A DNA stretch of 64,000 nucleotides from Leptodontidium sp. MPI-SDFR-AT-0119 (Eukaryota; Ascomycota; Leotiomycetes; Helotiales; Leptodontidiaceae): assembly GCA_020726505.1 (NCBI GenBank), contig JAHLEZ010000007.1, positions 310,001 through 374,000 of the forward strand, written 5' to 3'. A model generated the notes under the pieces. That model searched no databases and was not told the DNA's origin. It saw nothing but the letters and a program-made list of their open reading frames with translations. Below, one piece after another: positions 60,193 to 64,000 of this stretch (position 1 is its first letter; every line of letters begins with the position of its first letter). A program made the translations under genes and the position numbers.

Positions 60193-60520
60193 CTACTGGT
60201 CCCCTTCAGTGCCCAATCCCCCCGCATCCTCAATCCCCTGCACTCCCTTCACTGGATCCTTCTTCCCCAAAGAAACGACTCGTATCATCGGGAAGCTAAA
60301 CTGACAACCAGTCTGACACATCAAATGCGCAAGGGTATAATATCCCAACATGCCCGCCACGAACACAAAAGCACCGCCAGCTTCCTTCAACGTGAGAGCC
60401 GTATCCGCGGATCCATCCGCAGTTGCGAAGCACGAGACAGAGACGAAACCAAATGCTAGCTCGACAAAGAAAATATGGCAATGTAGACGAGATTGCTTAG
60501 CGGACTTCCAAGGTGCTTTT
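60193..60520 (-). pseudogene. C-terminal relic of a GPR1/FUN34/YaaH acetate permease-like gene
   Basis: The minus strand reads SNLVYIAIF, then, after a one-base shift in a T-run near 60,475, FFVELAFGFVSVSCF, ATADGSADTALTLKEAGGAF, VFVAGMLGYYTLAHLM and FPMIRVVSLGKKDPV, ending at 60193. This matches the last transmembrane helices and the KAGGAFAFV-type motif of acetate/ammonium exporter family proteins. The six-helix N-terminal part could not be found upstream; only scattered frames remain to about 60,850. It is a broken copy, with no function expected. Confidence 0.55.
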
Positions 60521-61684
60521 CACGGTACTTGGAACAAGTATGGATATAGCTTCCCAAATTGGTGTTAGAAAGCCATTCACGGTTGAATCTGCCGTCGAAT
60601 TCGGGTATATGCGATTTGCTCCTTCTAAAGTGCTCTGTCTGATGATATGTCTCACAACACCGGAAGGCATTGCGGCGATGAGTTGTGGACCGCAAAAACG
60701 CCCTGTGGGTTATGGGGCTGGCCTGTCAGGGGTAAATATCCTTGGTCAGATCACCCAGCCTCCCCAGTCCAATCCAAGATTTTGGTGACATCATTGCGGT
60801 GTCAGACGATATGTTCTTGGATTCTTTCGTTCTCTGATAGTGATCCACCTTGGACGATATGAAGGTACCTAGGTAAGTTTGATAGAAGATATCAACTGTA
60901 GAGGCCACATGTCACCATCGATATTCTGCTGTTGGCCAACAAAAAACGACCAGTTTTGCCTGTATCAATCGTAATCTGATCGAGAAAATACATCGGACGA
61001 GAAAGCGTGAATTATGATGTGTGTATTCAAAAACGTGCTTCTTGATTTCGTAGACGAAGCCTCACCGGAACGTTGAAAGAGGAGGAGAAATCCACAAAAT
61101 AGAATTCAACACTAGCTGAAGGAAGGCGGCTAAAATCTTGGGGGGTCTCGCCTCGTTTCGCGGCATCGGCACTTGACGACAACAACTCCCGCAACTCAAC
61201 AACATCTCCCACCATCTCTTCGAAATTCTGAAATTCTTCGCATTCTTCGCCATTTTACTTCAATCCGTCTTTTGAGATGCATGGCATTTACCTTTCCAAT
61301 GCAAGTTTGTGGGTCGATCGCCATCCGATGGCCCAATTAGGATTGGCCTAGCATTGCTCATCGTGGGGGTGGATTGCACCATAATTCGAACTTTGAAAAG
61401 CACATCATCCACGCGTCCCATAAGTTGGAGCGTCGATCGAAGTCTGAAGAGTCTGGACCACAACTAAGTAAGTATGGATCAGCCTTACCACCATCGCGTC
61501 TTCGACCTGAAAGAAAGAATGCGGGGTGGGAGGGAAGAAAGCTAGGAAGCTAGGAAGCTAAGTAGCTCAGAGCTGTTCCCTCTCTCGAAGCTCGCATCTT
61601 GGAATTTGTCCTCTTTATTCCATTCCTGTCAGTTGCCTGCCTCTGTTCAATATTTCTCTTCCTCGATATATATCGCTGTCAAAC
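60521..61684. other. Intergenic region upstream of sfnG
   Basis: The left part may hold undetected remains of the permease gene. The right part is the promoter of the sulfone monooxygenase gene and ends with a GATATATATC palindrome about 15 bases before the ATG. No other gene seen. Confidence 0.45.
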
Positions 61685-63061
61685 ATGCCTGCCAAGAGAC
61701 AAAGAACTTCCAATGGCAGCCATGATGTCGCTGAGAATGGCCATGGAAGTTCTGCACTGAATGGAAACCATTACACAGCCGCTCCAGACATCAATGATGA
61801 TCCTGATCGTGTCAAGTTTGCGTACTGGATTCCGAACGTTTCTGGAGGACTCGTTATCTCAAAGATCCCACAGCGAACTGGGTATGTAATCTTCCGCAGT
61901 TCAGGCCATGCGCTCCATCGCTGACACTTTTCAGATGGGACTATGAATCCAATGTCAGATATGCGCAAACAGCAGAGAATGTTGGGTTCGAATTTGCCCT
62001 GACACAAATTCGCTTCATGGCAGGCTACGGGGCTGTAAGCCTTTCAATCCACTTCCAGATCCAGGGACATTGGCTGAGAAGCCCAGGAAAACCAACATGA
62101 ATCAGTCTCCTTCTCACAAGCTCTGCTGCACGCAACAAAGAAACTGAACGTAATCGCCGCCCTTCTCCCAGGACCATGGAACCCCGCCATAGCAGCGAAG
62201 CAAATCGCCAGCATCGATCACTACACCAACGGGCGCATTTCCGTCAACGTCGTCTCGGGCTGGTTCAAAGCAGAATTCACCAGCATCGGACAATGGTGGC
62301 TCGAGCACGCCGAGCGCTACAGACGGAGCAGAGAGTTCATCGAATGTCTGCGTGGGATCTGGACGCAGGAGAAATTCACATTCAAAGGCGACTTCTACCA
62401 ATTCCACGACTATCCACTCTCGCCAAAACCTCTCGCCCTACCAGGCCGTCCTCATCCTCTGATTTTCCAGGGCGGTAACTCGATTGATGCTCGTGAGAAT
62501 GGAGCGAACGCTTCGGATTATTACTTCATGAATGGAAATACACTTGAGGGTTTCCAGGAGCAGATCGCGGATGTGAAAGAGCGTGCTGCGAAAGTAGGTC
62601 GGGAGGGTGAAGTACGGTTCGCTGTCAATGGTTTCGCGATCGTCAAGGAGACTGAAGCGGAAGCTATCCAGCTCCTTTCCGAAATCCAAGGCAAAGCTGA
62701 CAAGGAAGCTGTCGCAGCTTTCGGTGACGCAGTAAAGCAAGCTGGGTCGTCGACAGGTAACAAGAAGGGCATGTGGGCTGACAGCAAATTCGAGGATCTG
62801 GTTCAGTATAATGATGGGTTCAAGACGAAGCTGATTGGAACGAAGGAACAAGTTGCCGATCGCATTTTGCTGCTGAAGAGTTTGGGTATTGATATTGTGC
62901 TGTTGGCTTTCTTGCATTATGAAGAGGATATTGAGAATTTTGGAAGGGAGGTCTTGCCGCTTATTAGGAAGTTGGAGGCTGAGGGGAGAGGGACGAATGC
63001 CGAGGAGGAGATTGAGAGGACGGGCGAGGTATACAAGGCGAAGAAAGCGGAGAAGGCTTGA
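61685..63061 (+). CDS. sfnG: Dimethylsulfone monooxygenase, luciferase-like, SfnG type
   Basis: Exons 61685-61881, 61935-62034 and 62087-63061 give 423 residues. Bacterial SfnG is about 360 residues; the extra part is a Ser/Asn-rich N-terminal leader of some 40 residues. SfnG uses reduced FMN and oxygen to split dimethyl sulfone into methanesulfinate and formaldehyde when sulfur is scarce. The whole family pattern is present: KFAYWIPNVSGGLVISKI, the QRTGWDYESN segment, ENVGFEFALTQIRFMAGYGA, AALLPGPWNPAIAAKQIASI, GRISVNVVSGWFKAEF, FHDYPLSPKPLALPGRPHP with a short insertion, FQGGNS, DYYFMNGNT and FEDLVQYNDGFKTKLIGTKE. Donors are GTATGT and GTAAGC, and both joins are exact. The gene is intact. 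It probably works with the DszC/SfnB-like gene and needs an FMN reductase encoded elsewhere. Confidence 0.92.
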
Positions 63062-63847
63062 TTTTGTTAACATGATAAATTTTGTTCTATTGTAGCATGA
63101 TATTTCGTTCTTATTCAAGGTGGCGTTTGCTTGATTGGTCAATGGGCACCAGCATGCGAAGGAGGTAGGAGAGAAATCTGGAGTTCACCTAGCAGAGTCA
63201 CGTGGGATTGTTTTCTTCGTGCCTTCCCCTTCCTTGTTCAAAATAAAAAAAATTCAACTGGTTCGAGGCTTCAAGTGCTGAAATTTACAGCTTGACAGTT
63301 GCTATTTAGCCTTCGCCAACCCTTAAGCAAACAGCAACGACCCTCAACACATTTGTCATAAAGTCTTCCAAACTCGTTCTCCATCTCTCAAATCACGGCT
63401 TGCTCCAAGACTACAAAAGGACATCATCCTTTACCCCAAAGCTATTGAACAGCCACCTTCAGATTTTCTCGAGACTCTAAGCTTTCATTTACCATTTTTC
63501 TCAAGCCACCAGTATCTTACCAACTTCATATACAAACCTCATTCTCAACACCAAAACCATGCAATTCAACTTCAGGTTAAAGGCTGTTTCACATCATCTC
63601 TTTCATACCTCGATCGCATACTCCACGATTTCTGGGTAGTCTCTTCTTCAATCCCTCAGAGGTCAAACGTTTCGCACTCTCCTTGGTGATTGCAAAGGCA
63701 TTCACTGACGTCTCTCCACTTTCCTCTGGCCTTTCCCTCGACTAGCGACTTTCCCCTAGCTGACATACGTGTTTTCAAGAATTTAATCTTTCCACAAACT
63801 TCAGTTTCACCGCTCAAACTCGATCTCCCCGGCCATCAGTCCACAAT
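63062..63847. other. Intergenic region, upstream of MYND gene
   Basis: C/T-rich leader-type sequence over the last 500 bases, typical of a fungal 5' untranslated region. No gene seen. Confidence 0.5.
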
Positions 63848-64000
63848 ATGGAAGCTACTACCTACTATCCAACGACGGAATGCGCTCACTGCTCCAAATT
63901 CGCCAACCGGTTCTGTTCCCGCTGCAAAGATGCGCCCATTCTATCTGACGGCCTCCGAAAGGCCTACTACTGCAGTTCAGCTTGCCAAAGGGCACACTGG
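63848..64000 (+). CDS. MYND zinc-finger protein, cut by window edge
   Basis: The frame starts at 63848 and runs to the end of the window (51 codons). After a short leader (MEATTYYPTTE) it shows the MYND finger spacing CAHC, FCSRC, then YYCSSACQRAHW, with seven of the metal ligands visible before the cut. MYND fingers bind proline-rich partners and occur in fungal regulators and SET-domain proteins. The rest of the protein, and so its class, lies outside. Confidence 0.8.
   Translation, partial: MEATTYYPTTECAHCSKFANRFCSRCKDAPILSDGLRKAYYCSSACQRAHW

Overview
The window looks like nuclear DNA of a filamentous ascomycete (Pezizomycotina). Genes carry short introns of about 48-120 bp with GTRAGT-type donors, CTAAC/CTAAT branch points and AG acceptors. 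Protein families are typical of moulds: a HET-domain protein, BTB proteins, a HeLo-like/STAND N-domain protein, PL4 rhamnogalacturonan lyases, a catalase-peroxidase, a P450 and an NmrA-like gene. A helotialean (Leotiomycetes) host is a plausible guess from overall style, but the sequence does not prove it.

Layout. 1-10.7 kb: one very large, low-complexity, Ser/Pro/Gln-rich protein, read here as a single spliced gene of 3,114 residues. 12-20.7 kb: an accessory island with a broken HET gene, two tandem BTB genes (one with a Trp-to-stop change) and an intact HeLo-like/ankyrin-like gene. 20.7-21.5 kb: a five-exon calmodulin-like gene. 23.8-32.8 kb: two different PL4 pectin-backbone lyases flanking a catalase-peroxidase. 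33.9-39.5 kb: a repeat-rich acidic protein, a decayed gene tail and a secreted GPI-anchored protein with duplicated six-cysteine modules. 41.8-44.5 kb: a DnaJ-domain gene broken by a transposon that is itself broken by a second, Mutator-like element. 45-53 kb: a LaeA-type methyltransferase, a P450, a nitronate monooxygenase, an unrecognised gene and an NmrA-like pseudogene. 55-57 kb: two small cysteine-rich genes, one with an internal TAG. 57.4-63.1 kb: a DszC/SfnB-like flavin oxidoreductase and an SfnG-type dimethylsulfone monooxygenase, divergently oriented, with an acetate-permease relic between them. The right edge cuts a MYND zinc-finger gene.

How genes may work together: the two PL4 enzymes suggest plant cell-wall rhamnogalacturonan attack, with KatG coping with peroxide. 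The SfnG/SfnB-like pair suggests release of sulfur from dimethyl sulfone. The 12-20.7 kb island resembles fungal non-self recognition gene sets and shows RIP-like nonsense changes. Several accessory genes carry single-base frame breaks while neighbouring enzyme genes are clean. Exon coordinates were worked out by hand from splice signals and reading frame; no alignment or database search was possible.
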